This document shows, in pieces, positions 51,572 to 60,866 of a stretch of 64,000 nucleotides of DNA. The stretch is from NCBI RefSeq assembly GCF_000023825.1, contig NC_013061.1, positions 3,720,001 through 3,784,000 on the forward strand. Reading direction: 5' to 3'. The position numbers were made by a program, and so were the translations under genes. Origin of the DNA: Pedobacter heparinus DSM 2366. Its GTDB lineage: Bacteria > Bacteroidota > Bacteroidia > Sphingobacteriales > Sphingobacteriaceae. The number at the start of each line of letters is the position of its first letter. Positions within the stretch are counted from its first letter, which is position 1. Under the pieces are notes generated by a model. That model saw only the letters and a program-made list of their open reading frames with translations, ran no database searches and was not told the origin of the DNA.

Positions 51572-52393
51572 ATGAATATGTCAGAAAATCAAAAGGTTAT
51601 ACTATATAAAACGGGATCAACTGCTCAATTTCCGGAAGATTTCCAAACACGGTTTCACACGCATATTTATTGTCAAAGTGGAAGCATAAAATTTGTTTTC
51701 AATGGGAAGCATTACCATTGTAAAAAGGGAGAATTTATCTTTTGGCTCGCAGGTCTTGATGTGGCGGACTTATCATTTTCAATGAATTTTAAAGCAACAC
51801 TCTTGTTTGTGGACAGTGATTTATTGAACGCAAATTTACCAAGTGCGAATGCGAGTATAGACAGCTATATACACTCCAAAGAAAATCCGATTTTGCACCC
51901 GGAAAAAAAGGACAAAGAGAGAATTTTAAAAAATTTTCAGTTGCTGTATGATAAATCCCGGGAAACAGACCACCGATTCTTTGAGGAAGGGCTGAAACTA
52001 CAAATGCAGCTATTTATTTTAGAAATGTGGCACATTTTTGAAGATGAACTCGATAGACGAAAACGTAGTATGCAAAGCGGAACATTGTACGAACGGTTTA
52101 TGCAGCTAGTACAGGAACATTGCATAAGAGAACGCGAAGTAAGGTTTTACAGCGATAAGCTGAACATCACACCTAAATATCTCAATTATATTTGCAAAGC
52201 CAACACCCGGATTACCGCTTCAGAATGGATACAGCGATATGCGAAAGAACGGATAGTACTTTTGTTAAAAAACAAAAATCTGAATATTTCTGAAATTGCC
52301 GATGAAATGAATTTTTCAAGCCGTTCGTTCTTTACCCGCTATGTAAAAAAATGCTTAGGCGTTACCCCGAAGGAATATCGGGAGCGAGTATGA
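51572..52393 (+). CDS. AraC-family transcriptional regulator
   Basis: 273 residues from the ATG at 51572 (alternative 51578). An N-terminal cupin-like domain (FHTHIYCQSGSIKFVFNGKHYHCKKGEFIFW) precedes two C-terminal HTH units (NITPKYLNYICKANTR; ISEIADEMNFSSRSFFTRYVKKCLGVTPKEYRE). It is divergent from the acetyltransferase operon over 111 bases and is its likely activator. Confidence 0.9.
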   Translation: MNMSENQKVILYKTGSTAQFPEDFQTRFHTHIYCQSGSIKFVFNGKHYHCKKGEFIFWLAGLDVADLSFSMNFKATLLFVDSDLLNANLPSANASIDSYIHSKENPILHPEKKDKERILKNFQLLYDKSRETDHRFFEEGLKLQMQLFILEMWHIFEDELDRRKRSMQSGTLYERFMQLVQEHCIREREVRFYSDKLNITPKYLNYICKANTRITASEWIQRYAKERIVLLLKNKNLNISEIADEMNFSSRSFFTRYVKKCLGVTPKEYRERV

Positions 52394-52445
52394 AAATTTG
52401 TTCTAACATAATCTCCTAGTCCCCCGTAATCACAAAAGCCTTCAA

Positions 52446-52462
52446 CAGGAATACTTTGAACA
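52446..52462 (+). repeat. 17-base direct repeat, right copy
   Basis: CAGGAATACTTTGAACA, identical to 49125-49141; 99 bases from the 3' end of tRNA-Leu. Confidence 0.5.
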
Positions 52463-52499
52463 AGGCTGAGATAGCATAGAGGGCCGATTTAACATTAAA

Positions 52500-52532
52500 A
52501 ATCCGTACTTTGCCTTGTTCAAAGTACGGATT
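52500..52532 (-). terminator. Terminator of the tRNA-Leu gene
   Basis: AATCCGTACTTTG (52500-52512) and CAAAGTACGGATT (52520-52532), perfect 13-bp stem with a 7-base loop. On the minus strand it follows the tRNA by 28 bases and ends in T5. Confidence 0.88.
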
Positions 52533-52560
52533 ATACCCTAAGCATGCATACTTAGAACAG

Positions 52561-52640
52561 TACCCAGCGCCGGAGTCGAACCGGCACGGTTTCCCACAGG
52601 TGTTTGAGACCAGCGCGTCTACCAATTCCGCCAGCTGGGC
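52561..52640 (-). tRNA. tRNA-Leu (CAA anticodon)
   Basis: 80 bases. Acceptor GCCCAGC pairs with GCTGGGT (first pair G-U). The D arm is GCG-GAATTGGTAGA-CGC, the anticodon loop CTCAAAC (anticodon CAA), the variable arm TGGGAAACCGT and the T arm GCCGG-TTCGACT-CCGGC; the discriminator is A and CCA is not encoded. The anticodon stem CTGGT/ACCTG has one U-U mismatch. A protein frame over this region (52416-52664) is spurious. Confidence 0.92.
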
Positions 52641-52685
52641 ATTTGCTTGATTAGCGGGTTGCAAATGTATAAATTGAATAACTAA

Positions 52686-52985
52686 TTACCAAGATTTATT
52701 TGAATTATCTTCTTTAAGCTTTTTATCTACCCAGAAAGGAGCAAAAGGAAGTAGCGAAGCTACACCAATTAACGCCGATTTCTTAAAACTCCATTTGTAT
52801 TCCATCCAGGCCATAATTAACAGTACCACATACATCATAAACAGCACACCATGCGCCCAGCCTGTATATTTAACTGCCAGAGGCATTTCTGCCCAATATT
52901 TTAAAGGCATGGCAATAAATACCAGCAATACATAAGAAATTCCTTCGGCTACGGCAACTTTTCTAAAAATAGATAATGTATTCAT
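52686..52985 (-). CDS. DUF3817 family small membrane protein
   Basis: 99 residues from the ATG at 52985 (MNTLSIFRKVAVAEGISYVL). Three hydrophobic helices with the motifs AEGISYVLLVFIAMPLKYWA, VKYTGWAHGVLFMMYVVLL and LLPFAPFWVDKKL identify DUF3817. Inner-membrane, function unknown. Separated from the SusCD operon by a strong terminator. Confidence 0.88.
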   Translation of the reverse strand: MNTLSIFRKVAVAEGISYVLLVFIAMPLKYWAEMPLAVKYTGWAHGVLFMMYVVLLIMAWMEYKWSFKKSALIGVASLLPFAPFWVDKKLKEDNSNKSW

Positions 52986-53017
52986 ACAATTGATTTGATG
53001 CCGAAAATACCTCAAAT

Positions 53018-53059
53018 AAACATTGTAAAAAAGGCCAAAGGCGCTTTTTTACAATGTTT
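53018..53059. terminator. Terminator of the SusCD operon
   Basis: AAACATTGTAAAAAAG (53018-53033) and CTTTTTTACAATGTTT (53044-53059), a perfect 16-bp stem with a 10-base loop, 44 bases after the SusD stop on the minus strand. Confidence 0.85.
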
Positions 53060-53103
53060 TAACAAGTTTAAACCTGGAAAAACCATGGTTAACTGCCGGA
53101 AAT

Positions 53104-54843
53104 TTACCAGCCTAAATTTGGAACAAGACTTGGGTTCCTGTCTCTTTCAACTCCAGGAATTGGCCACAAATAATGTCTATCCTCAAATTTGGCTGTATAA
53201 AGCTTATTGCCTAAGGCATCCTTTACATCCTTGTTCATTAAACCTTTTGCCAGTTTCCACCTGATGAGGTCGTAATACCTTAAACCCTCTGCAGGAAACT
53301 CTACTGCACGTTCCTGCATGATCCGCTTAAATACAGCATCGTGGTCTCTTGCTTCAAGCCAGGCCGGTCCGCTGTTGATACCAGGCATATTGGTAGATGG
53401 TCTTTTACGTACCATATTGATGTATTTTACTGCATCATTTATATTTCCGGCCTCATTGTAACATTCGGCCAGCATCAGCAATACATCGGCATATCTGATG
53501 ATCGGAAAATTAATAGGCACATGGTCCCTATTGTTCGGTGGTAATTTGCCGCCCATATCTCCTTCAGGTACAAATTTCCTGAACAGGTACAGATAATTGC
53601 TTTTATACCTGTTGATGACGATAAAGCCGTTTACAGTAGCCACGTTTGGATTGTAAACAAACTCCGTCATCTTATTGGCATTACCTATAAAGCCAAGGTA
53701 ATTGGTATAAGGCAAAATAATGGTCTGCTTCATCCTCGGGTCCCTGTCTTCGTACATGGCCAGCAATTTGGCCTTGTTTTTAGGATAAGCTGCTACGGTC
53801 TTAAAATCAGCAGATAAGGTAGCCTTCAATGTTTCTTCCCTAACGGTATTGCTGCCATTGTAACCTGGAATATAATTGTCCCAGTTAAAAGGATGGCCAT
53901 CTTTGGTCTCATAGCTGTCCACCAGCTCAACAGAAGGCATCACATTATTCCAGCTGGTTCCTAAAGTTGCATTGGAGCCCATATAATGGGCATAAGGCAT
54001 ACCAGCAAGAAAGCCCACTTCAGAATAGGTTTGGATGGCAAAGATCATTTCACTGCTCTCATCTCCCCCTGGTAGAAACAAGCCTGCATAGTCTGGATAC
54101 AACTGGTATCCATAACCTTTACCACTCGGATCAAGCACAATTTCTTCAAAATCCTTAGCGGCCAGATCGTATTGTTTATTGTATAAATAAACCTTTCCCC
54201 TGAGGGCATAAGCTGCACCTTTAGTGGCCCTGCCATTCTCGGCCGGGGCCTGTTTGGCAGGAAGTACATTAATGGCATCTGTTAAATCCTTTAAAATAAA
54301 GTTCCTGGTTTCCTGAGCAGTTGCTCTTGGCTTTTTAAGCTCCATGTAATCTTTGTCGTAATCGGTAGTTTCATCATACAAAGGGACGCCGTCAAAATGG
54401 GTGAGCAGGAAATTATAAAATAAAGCGCGCAGAAACTTCGCCTCTGCCGTGATCTGCGATTTCAATGCATCATCGAGTGAAGATGCAGCAATGCTTCTGA
54501 TTGCTTTGTTGGCTCTGGCAACGCCCTCGTAACTGTTAGACCACCTGTCTGTTACATAGCCGGTACGGGAAGACCAGGAGCCGTTACTGATTTCTCCATA
54601 CCCGGCATCATCATAGCCAATGCCGATATCGGAAAGGCAATCCATACCAAAAAACTTATTGTAAGTCTGACTTAAATTCAGGGCTGCATAAACTGCTGCA
54701 ATCCCCTGACGGGCCTGTGCAGGGGTTTTCCAGAACAGATCGGTATTCAATTTATCCTGAGGAGCCACATCCAGCTTATAACAGCCAGGCAATACTGCTG
54801 TCAGGCCAAGTAAAATTGCCAGTAGATATATATTCTTTTTCAT
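53104..54843 (-). CDS. SusD/RagB-family outer-membrane nutrient-binding lipoprotein
   Basis: 579 residues. Lipoprotein signal with lipobox Cys21 (VLPGC). The N-terminal LNTDLFWKTPAQARQGIAAVYAAL, the TPR-like helices with ATKGAAYALRGKVYLYNKQYDLAAKDFEEI, and the C-terminal FPAEGLRYYDLIRWKLA and YLWPIPGVERDRNPSLVPNLGW are diagnostic. It sits on the cell surface as the lid of the SusC transporter encoded 11 bases upstream. The glycan or other ligand is unknown; no hydrolase genes follow. Confidence 0.95.
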   Translation of the reverse strand: MKKNIYLLAILLGLTAVLPGCYKLDVAPQDKLNTDLFWKTPAQARQGIAAVYAALNLSQTYNKFFGMDCLSDIGIGYDDAGYGEISNGSWSSRTGYVTDRWSNSYEGVARANKAIRSIAASSLDDALKSQITAEAKFLRALFYNFLLTHFDGVPLYDETTDYDKDYMELKKPRATAQETRNFILKDLTDAINVLPAKQAPAENGRATKGAAYALRGKVYLYNKQYDLAAKDFEEIVLDPSGKGYGYQLYPDYAGLFLPGGDESSEMIFAIQTYSEVGFLAGMPYAHYMGSNATLGTSWNNVMPSVELVDSYETKDGHPFNWDNYIPGYNGSNTVREETLKATLSADFKTVAAYPKNKAKLLAMYEDRDPRMKQTIILPYTNYLGFIGNANKMTEFVYNPNVATVNGFIVINRYKSNYLYLFRKFVPEGDMGGKLPPNNRDHVPINFPIIRYADVLLMLAECYNEAGNINDAVKYINMVRKRPSTNMPGINSGPAWLEARDHDAVFKRIMQERAVEFPAEGLRYYDLIRWKLAKGLMNKDVKDALGNKLYTAKFEDRHYLWPIPGVERDRNPSLVPNLGW

Positions 54844-54854
54844 CTGTTTTATTA

Positions 54855-57800
54855 TTAAAAAGTTAAATTCATTCCAAAAACAGCTTGTTTTACGTTCGGA
54901 TAAGCCATGCCGGAAACTTCCGGATCTAAACCTTTATACTTGGTAAAGGTGAAATAATTTTCAAGTGTGGCATAAAAACGGATCTTTGAAGCTTTGAGTT
55001 TTGACAATACATTAGATTGTAATGAATAGCCCAATTGAATATTCCTGATCTTCAGGAAAGACATATCCTGTACCCAAAAGTCGCTGGAGCGGGTATTTCT
55101 GTTGTCGTTTAGCAGCAACCTTGGATAGGTAGCCGTTGTAGTGCGCCCAGGATACCATCTTCCATCTGCTATTTCCTGATTTATGATGCGGGACCACCTC
55201 AGCACGGGGTTGTAATAATCATTTTGAAAATAGGTTTTTATTCCGCCTACTCCATCAATCATTGCTGAAAAATCGAAGCCTTTATAATTGGCCCCTAAAG
55301 TGAAGCTATAGAAAAACTGCGGATTAGACCCTTTTCCTACATTGGCCCTGTCGTTATCATCTACAATTCCATCGCCGTTTACATCTTTAAACAGGAAATC
55401 TCCAAGTTCGGGTTTTCCATACGGAAAAGCATTGAGCCTTCTCTTCTTGGTTGGATCTGTTTCAGGATCATTCGGATCAAAGGGGGCATTGGCAATTCTG
55501 TCTGCTACCCATTGTACATCCTCTGGCGTCTGTATGATTCTATCTACCAGTAAAACGTATTGGGTATTGATAGGTAATCCTTCCTTAATCATTGAAGTTC
55601 CCGAAAGCGAATATTCACTTCCTTTAAATTTGAGTACCTTATTTGCATTAAAGGTGAAATTAGTACCTACAAAATAACCTACTTCGCCAATTTTATCTTT
55701 CCAGTTTAAGCCCAGCTCTATTCCCCTGTTTTGTACTTCGGCACTGTTTTGCGGCGGTATAGAAATGGTACCATTAACCAATGGGGCAGGCAAGCTGATC
55801 AATATGTTTTTGGTGAGTTTATTGTAGGCATCCAGATTACCCGACAAACGGTTGCTAAAAAGACTAAAATCAAGTCCCAAATTGGTTACATAGGTAGATT
55901 CCCAGGATAAACCGAGGTTAGGGAACCTGGTTTGATAAAAACCATTTACCGGCGCATTGTTAAAAGAATACAGGACAGACGACAACACAGAAATAGACTC
56001 GTAATCGCCCACTGCATTGTTACCTAAAGCACCATATGAGGCCCTGAATTTTAAATCATTTAACCAGGTTGATTTCAGCGATTTCATAAATTCCTCTTCG
56101 GAAATTCTCCATCCTACAGAAGCTGAAGGAAAATTTCCCCAGCGGTTGGCCTGCGTAAACCTGGAAGATCCATCTCTTCTGATGTTCAGTTCCAATAGGT
56201 ATTTGGAATCCCAGGCCATATTCAACCTTGCAAAATAGGAATGCATGGCCCAGTCTCCATCCAATGTACCTGTTGCTGTAGCCACGCCGGTAGCCCCGTT
56301 AAGTTGCGTAAGGTTCTCATCGATAAGCCCTTGTTTGGTTACCGCCAGGTTTTCAGCAAGATACCTTTCCTGACTTCCGCCAACCATTAATTTCATGTTC
56401 AGCTTATCCAACGTTTTTTCATAGGATGCATCAAAATCCATAAAGTTCCTGACATTATTGATGTCCTGTTTCTGAACATATAAAGCTACCGCACCAGGTA
56501 CCAGAATGGTATTGGTCTGGAAATTCCAGCGGTCGTTTTGCGTGGGAATTGTAGTAATTTTATTGTCAAACAAGTTATAGTTATAAGAGGCATTGACGTT
56601 AAGCCCCTCCATAGGATTTACGTTTACATAAAACCGGCTGACCAGGGTATTCGTTTTATTAGTCCCTTTAACCTGGTTCACATAAAAAATAGGCGACAGC
56701 GCGACAGAGTTTTCTTCCGAATTATTGGTTCCGCCATATCTGCCATCCGGATGTCTTGGAACTACGGTTGGTACGGCAAGAATGGAGTTGATGAACATAC
56801 CTTCCAATTGCTGACTTCCCCTATCCTTTGTAGAATAAGTTCCGTTTAAATTCATACCTACTTTTAACCAGCTTGTAGCCTGTAGCTGGGTATTAGACCG
56901 GAGGCTGTACCGCTGAAAGCCGGTATTTTCTATCATTCCAGGATTATTGGCATAATTGAATGACATAAATGAAGTGAGCTTATCTGTACCACCCGATACC
57001 GAAACATTATGGTTTACGGCTGTTACGTCTCTGAACAGGCCATCTGCCCAATTGGTATTTGGCCAAAGCAGTGGATCGCCACCTGCATTGTCACGCCATT
57101 TCTGGATGTTTGCTTCGGTAAATACCGGTGCTACAGCCGAATTTTTTGCAGCTTCATTCAGCAGTTCCATATACCGTACACTGTTGTCTACCAATGGCAT
57201 CAGGTGTCCTACTGACTGCATGGTGGCATAACCATCATAACTGATGGAAAATTTACCTTTTACACCTTGCTTGGTGGTAATCAACAATACACCATTAGCT
57301 GCCCGGGAGCCATAAATTGCAGCTGAAGAAGCATCTTTCAATACCGAAACAGAAGAAATGTCCTGAGGTGAGACTCTCGAAATGTCGCCTTCCACTCCAT
57401 CAATGATCACCAAAGGGGCAGAATTGTTCAGTGTTCCCTGGCCTCTGATGAGTAGTGAGGCATTGCCACCCGGATCTGCATTTCCTGATTTCACGTACAA
57501 GCCTGGTGCAAGTCCGGTAAGTAAAGAAGAAACATTGGTAATTGGCCTGGAATCGGCAACTTTAGCAATGTCAATGGAAGCTACTGCACCGGTCAGGTTT
57601 ACTTTTTTCTGCGTGCCGTAACCTACCACCACCACCTCGCTCAAATCAGCAGATTCTGCTTTAAGCTCCACATTAACAACATTGCGGCTGGCAACAGCTA
57701 CTTCCTGGGTAGCCATGCCCATATAGCTAAAAACAAGCACCGCATTGTCTTTATCAATGCTGATGGAATACTTCCCGTCGCTGTTGGTTACTGCCCGTTT

Positions 57801-58271
57801 GCCGGTACCTTTTACTTCGATATTTACACCAGGTATGGAAGTTCCCTTTTCATCTGTTACGATACCGGTAATGGTACGCTGCTGGATATTGACCAGGACA
57901 GGACTGTTGTTCTCTTTTTTTACGATCACCGTATTGCCATTTAGTACATAGCTCAGGCCCTGCCCTTCAAAACAGAGTGCCAAAATTTCTTTCAGTCCTT
58001 TTTGCTTTACGCTAATACTAACAGGATGGGCATTTTTTAGCTGGCTTTCTGTAAAAAGAAAATCGACATCTGTTTGCTCTTTGAGTAGCCTAAACACTTC
58101 TTTAAGCGATTTTTGCGTTACATTGAGACTGGCCCTTTGGGCCAATGCGTGATTGGCATTTGCAGAAAAAGCAAATACCAAACTCATTAATAACATTAGC
58201 TTTAACATCATAAGCTGTTTTAAATAGCGCTGCCAGAAAGCTGGGGCGCTTACCCTAAAATTTTCATACAT
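54855..58271 (-). CDS. SusC/RagA-family TonB-dependent receptor with STN domain
   Basis: 1138 residues. After the signal peptide (ending NHALA) a STN/secretin domain (SLNVTQKSLKEVFRLLKEQTDVDFLFT) for signalling to FecR is followed by a carboxypeptidase-like domain (ITGIVTDEKGTSIPGVNIEVKGTG), the TonB box region VVVGYGTQKKVNLTGAVASI, the plug (ISSVSVLKDASSAAIYGSRAANGVLLITTKQG) and a long beta barrel ending in Phe (QAVFGMNLTF). It imports a ligand with SusD and reports it to FecR and the sigma factor encoded upstream. Confidence 0.96.
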   Translation of the reverse strand: MYENFRVSAPAFWQRYLKQLMMLKLMLLMSLVFAFSANANHALAQRASLNVTQKSLKEVFRLLKEQTDVDFLFTESQLKNAHPVSISVKQKGLKEILALCFEGQGLSYVLNGNTVIVKKENNSPVLVNIQQRTITGIVTDEKGTSIPGVNIEVKGTGKRAVTNSDGKYSISIDKDNAVLVFSYMGMATQEVAVASRNVVNVELKAESADLSEVVVVGYGTQKKVNLTGAVASIDIAKVADSRPITNVSSLLTGLAPGLYVKSGNADPGGNASLLIRGQGTLNNSAPLVIIDGVEGDISRVSPQDISSVSVLKDASSAAIYGSRAANGVLLITTKQGVKGKFSISYDGYATMQSVGHLMPLVDNSVRYMELLNEAAKNSAVAPVFTEANIQKWRDNAGGDPLLWPNTNWADGLFRDVTAVNHNVSVSGGTDKLTSFMSFNYANNPGMIENTGFQRYSLRSNTQLQATSWLKVGMNLNGTYSTKDRGSQQLEGMFINSILAVPTVVPRHPDGRYGGTNNSEENSVALSPIFYVNQVKGTNKTNTLVSRFYVNVNPMEGLNVNASYNYNLFDNKITTIPTQNDRWNFQTNTILVPGAVALYVQKQDINNVRNFMDFDASYEKTLDKLNMKLMVGGSQERYLAENLAVTKQGLIDENLTQLNGATGVATATGTLDGDWAMHSYFARLNMAWDSKYLLELNIRRDGSSRFTQANRWGNFPSASVGWRISEEEFMKSLKSTWLNDLKFRASYGALGNNAVGDYESISVLSSVLYSFNNAPVNGFYQTRFPNLGLSWESTYVTNLGLDFSLFSNRLSGNLDAYNKLTKNILISLPAPLVNGTISIPPQNSAEVQNRGIELGLNWKDKIGEVGYFVGTNFTFNANKVLKFKGSEYSLSGTSMIKEGLPINTQYVLLVDRIIQTPEDVQWVADRIANAPFDPNDPETDPTKKRRLNAFPYGKPELGDFLFKDVNGDGIVDDNDRANVGKGSNPQFFYSFTLGANYKGFDFSAMIDGVGGIKTYFQNDYYNPVLRWSRIINQEIADGRWYPGRTTTATYPRLLLNDNRNTRSSDFWVQDMSFLKIRNIQLGYSLQSNVLSKLKASKIRFYATLENYFTFTKYKGLDPEVSGMAYPNVKQAVFGMNLTF

Positions 58272-58389
58272 TTGTATATGGTTTAAAAAAATGAATAACG
58301 ACGTTTATTAAGCCTAAAAATGTTCTCAGAACATTTTCAGAAGCCTGATGTGCAGCAACACAAAAGGCTTTTGTTTTTTAAGTAAGCTT

Positions 58390-59529
58390 CTAATACATAA
58401 TGGTAACGCTCCTTTCTTTTCTTACAATTTTCACATTAACCAATTGTTCTATATAGGCCAATAACTCATCTATGCTTTTCTCCCTTGAAAAGGTACCCCC
58501 CAATTTATCCTGATTCTTAGGCTTTCCGATGATCTTATAATCAATGTCGTACCAACGGGAAATTTCATTCATCACTTCTTCCAGGCTCAGGTAGTCGAAA
58601 GAAAAATATCCTTTTTTCCAGGAAATAGCGTTATTTACATCTACCTTAAGTTTCTTCATCTCGGTTTCCGATTTTCGGTAAGCCTGTTCTCCGGGAACCA
58701 GGTTCATATACCTGTTGCCCTGGTGACTGACCTCTACACTACCTTCAATTAAAGTTGTTGCAGTTTCTGCACCTTTATAGGCAGAAATATTAAACTCCGT
58801 ACCGGTAACGCGAATATCCATACCCTCACTTTCTACCACAAAGGGCAGGTTCACATTTTTTGCAACATCAAAATAAGCTTCACCAACAATCCTCACCCTT
58901 CTTTCCTTACCTGTAAACCGGTTAGGATAAAACAGTTTGGTTTCTGAATTTAACCAAACATTGGTCCCATCTGAAAGTGTAATCTGGTACTGTCCGCCCC
59001 TTGGAATAGAAAGTGTATTTTCTACTATTTTAGCAGAAGAGAGGTTATTCCCAGCATTATACTGAATGAGTCCGCCCGCTATTTTACTGATTTTTACATC
59101 GCCTGAATGCCCCAGTATACCTGCTGCCTGATCGTCCAGATCAATCACTTCTCCGCTTCCCAGTTGCAGAGTAGCTGCCTTTGTACCTGGTTTTACAGCC
59201 TTAACAGAAGTCTGCAGCACTTTATTTTCTTTGTGCCCCGGCAAAAACCACCAGCCAATTGCCAAAGTAAGGAGCAACGCAGCCGCAGCAGTTAGCTGGT
59301 AAACCGGCATCAGCCATTTCTGCTTAAGGGGTTTGGCAGCACCGATCTTATCCTCTATCTTATCAAAGATCTCTTTCCGGACTTCTTTTTTATGTACTTC
59401 ATCCTTCCAGTTCCAGCCACTTTGCCTGGAACGTTCATCCAGCCACTGTTCAACCCAGGCAGTCTCTTCCCGACTGCTTGTGCCATTCAAATATTTCTCT
59501 ATGAGTGCATTTATGCTCTCCTTATTCAT
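58390..59529 (-). CDS. FecR-family anti-sigma factor
   Basis: 379 residues. Cytoplasmic N-terminus, one membrane helix (LMPVYQLTAAAALLLTLAIGWWFLP), a periplasmic FecR domain (SIPRGGQYQITLSDGTNVWLNSETKLFYP, GEAYFDVAKN, VTGTEFNISAYKGAE) and a C-terminal DUF4974 domain (SLEEVMNEISRWYDIDYKI). It receives the signal from the STN domain of the SusC gene 118 bases downstream and controls the sigma factor 112 bases upstream. Confidence 0.95.
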   Translation of the reverse strand: MNKESINALIEKYLNGTSSREETAWVEQWLDERSRQSGWNWKDEVHKKEVRKEIFDKIEDKIGAAKPLKQKWLMPVYQLTAAAALLLTLAIGWWFLPGHKENKVLQTSVKAVKPGTKAATLQLGSGEVIDLDDQAAGILGHSGDVKISKIAGGLIQYNAGNNLSSAKIVENTLSIPRGGQYQITLSDGTNVWLNSETKLFYPNRFTGKERRVRIVGEAYFDVAKNVNLPFVVESEGMDIRVTGTEFNISAYKGAETATTLIEGSVEVSHQGNRYMNLVPGEQAYRKSETEMKKLKVDVNNAISWKKGYFSFDYLSLEEVMNEISRWYDIDYKIIGKPKNQDKLGGTFSREKSIDELLAYIEQLVNVKIVRKERSVTIMY

Positions 59530-59641
59530 ATTGATCTTCTTTAATGAGACAATCTTTCCATTTCTTGTCTAACGGAACGTAATTTCATTAAAGAGTCTTT
59601 TTATGGAGTTTGGGGGTATACCTTTTTTAAAAAAAATATTT

Positions 59642-60217
59642 TTACTGAAATAAAAAGCAAAAGATAAACAATACATGGAATTTGGAAAGCCCGAGGCGCA
59701 AGTGCCTTAAAGAATAATTGATCTGTTTTTTAACAGTCTGGTCGCTCACCTCCATCAAAGCAGCAATTTCGCGGTTAGACAAACCTTCCTCCCTACTTTT
59801 TTTATAGGTTTCCCTCATTCTTTCAGGCATTTTATCAATTTCCTGATTTACAAATATTGCCAGCTCATTTTTGATGAGCTGATCTAATGCATTCGGTTCA
59901 TGATCTTTTAGAAAAGTTATAAAACCATCTATCAGTTCGGTTTTGTGTGCGTGGTTACGAATATGACGGAGTGCTTTACGGCCAGCAATGGTTAAAGCAT
60001 AAGCTTTAAAGGAATGGACGTGCCCCAGCTTCCCTTTCAGGTTCCAGATGGTTAAAAAAGTATCCTGAATAATGTCTTTTGCTTCGCTTTCATTATGGAT
60101 AATCCGCTGAACATAAAGGAAAAGTGTTTCCCAGTATTTTTCATACAGGACTGTAAAGGCCTGGTAGTTTCCGGCGTTCAATTCCTCAAGTATTTTTTTT
60201 TCGTCAAGGCTGGTCAT
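59642..60217 (-). CDS. ECF RNA polymerase sigma factor
   Basis: 191 residues. Sigma region 2 reads YQAFTVLYEKYWETLFLYVQRIIHNESEAKDIIQDTFLTIWNLKG; region 4 reads MPERMRETYKKSREEGLSNREIAALMEVSDQTVKKQINYSLRHL. First gene of the sigma-FecR-SusC-SusD unit. Only distantly like the sigma factor at 31957. Presumably transcribes the SusCD genes when the ligand is bound. Confidence 0.94.
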   Translation of the reverse strand: MTSLDEKKILEELNAGNYQAFTVLYEKYWETLFLYVQRIIHNESEAKDIIQDTFLTIWNLKGKLGHVHSFKAYALTIAGRKALRHIRNHAHKTELIDGFITFLKDHEPNALDQLIKNELAIFVNQEIDKMPERMRETYKKSREEGLSNREIAALMEVSDQTVKKQINYSLRHLRLGLSKFHVLFIFCFLFQ

Positions 60218-60326
60218 ATCATTCCATTTGATAGCATGGGTACGTTACCGAATCGTAAGAATAAATATAACATTAAGTTTATAACTTAACCAAAATTTAA
60301 ACAAAAAAACATATTGACATTCAAAC

Positions 60327-60863
60327 TTAATGATCTGCCGCTGCTTTAGCGATGCTTTCCCAGATACGGATTAAATATTTATTCCGGTAATACAGGTCTT
60401 TGATTAGGCCAAGTACCCGCTCCTGTTCCTCAGCATCCAGTGTTTCAAAAGCAACGGTCTGCTTTAAAATGTCGTCAGCAATGGCCTTTTCAACCAGGTC
60501 GACTTCTTTGGTTAAGGAAGCCAGCTTAAGGGGGTCGGGATCAAACTGCAGGTCCATAAGCGTTTCATTGACCTCCATCATTTCCATTAAAAAACTTTGC
60601 GGCAGGATATAGTTCTCGCCCTCCTTTAAAAGCCCTTTTAACTCCAGTATATACTGCAGGCGTTTTTGCGGATCGCTCAATACCTGATAAGCTTTATTGT
60701 TGATGGTACTCAGTTCCAATACCTCTGCCTGCTTTTCTTCACTTTCATTGATGTAGAAATCCGGATGGTATTTTTTGCTCAACGCATAGAATTGCTGTTT
60801 TACAACAGTTACATCTGGATTAAAGCTCAGTGGCAGGCCATAAAAGCTAAAATAGTCTGTCAT
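60327..60863 (-). CDS. hscB: Fe-S assembly co-chaperone HscB
   Basis: 178 residues. The J domain includes DYFSFYGLPLSFNPDVTVVKQQFYALSKKYHPDFY with the HPD triad at 33-35, and the C-terminal three-helix bundle (LPQSFLMEMMEVNETLMDLQ) is specific for HscB. It brings IscU-type scaffolds to the HscA/DnaK chaperone. It lies 3 bases after rseP on the same strand. Confidence 0.9.
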   Translation of the reverse strand: MTDYFSFYGLPLSFNPDVTVVKQQFYALSKKYHPDFYINESEEKQAEVLELSTINNKAYQVLSDPQKRLQYILELKGLLKEGENYILPQSFLMEMMEVNETLMDLQFDPDPLKLASLTKEVDLVEKAIADDILKQTVAFETLDAEEQERVLGLIKDLYYRNKYLIRIWESIAKAAADH

Positions 60864-60866
60864 GCA

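Noticed and set aside
52416..52664. 82-codon minus-strand frame
   Set aside because: It covers the whole tRNA-Leu gene and its terminator; it is a by-product of those sequences.
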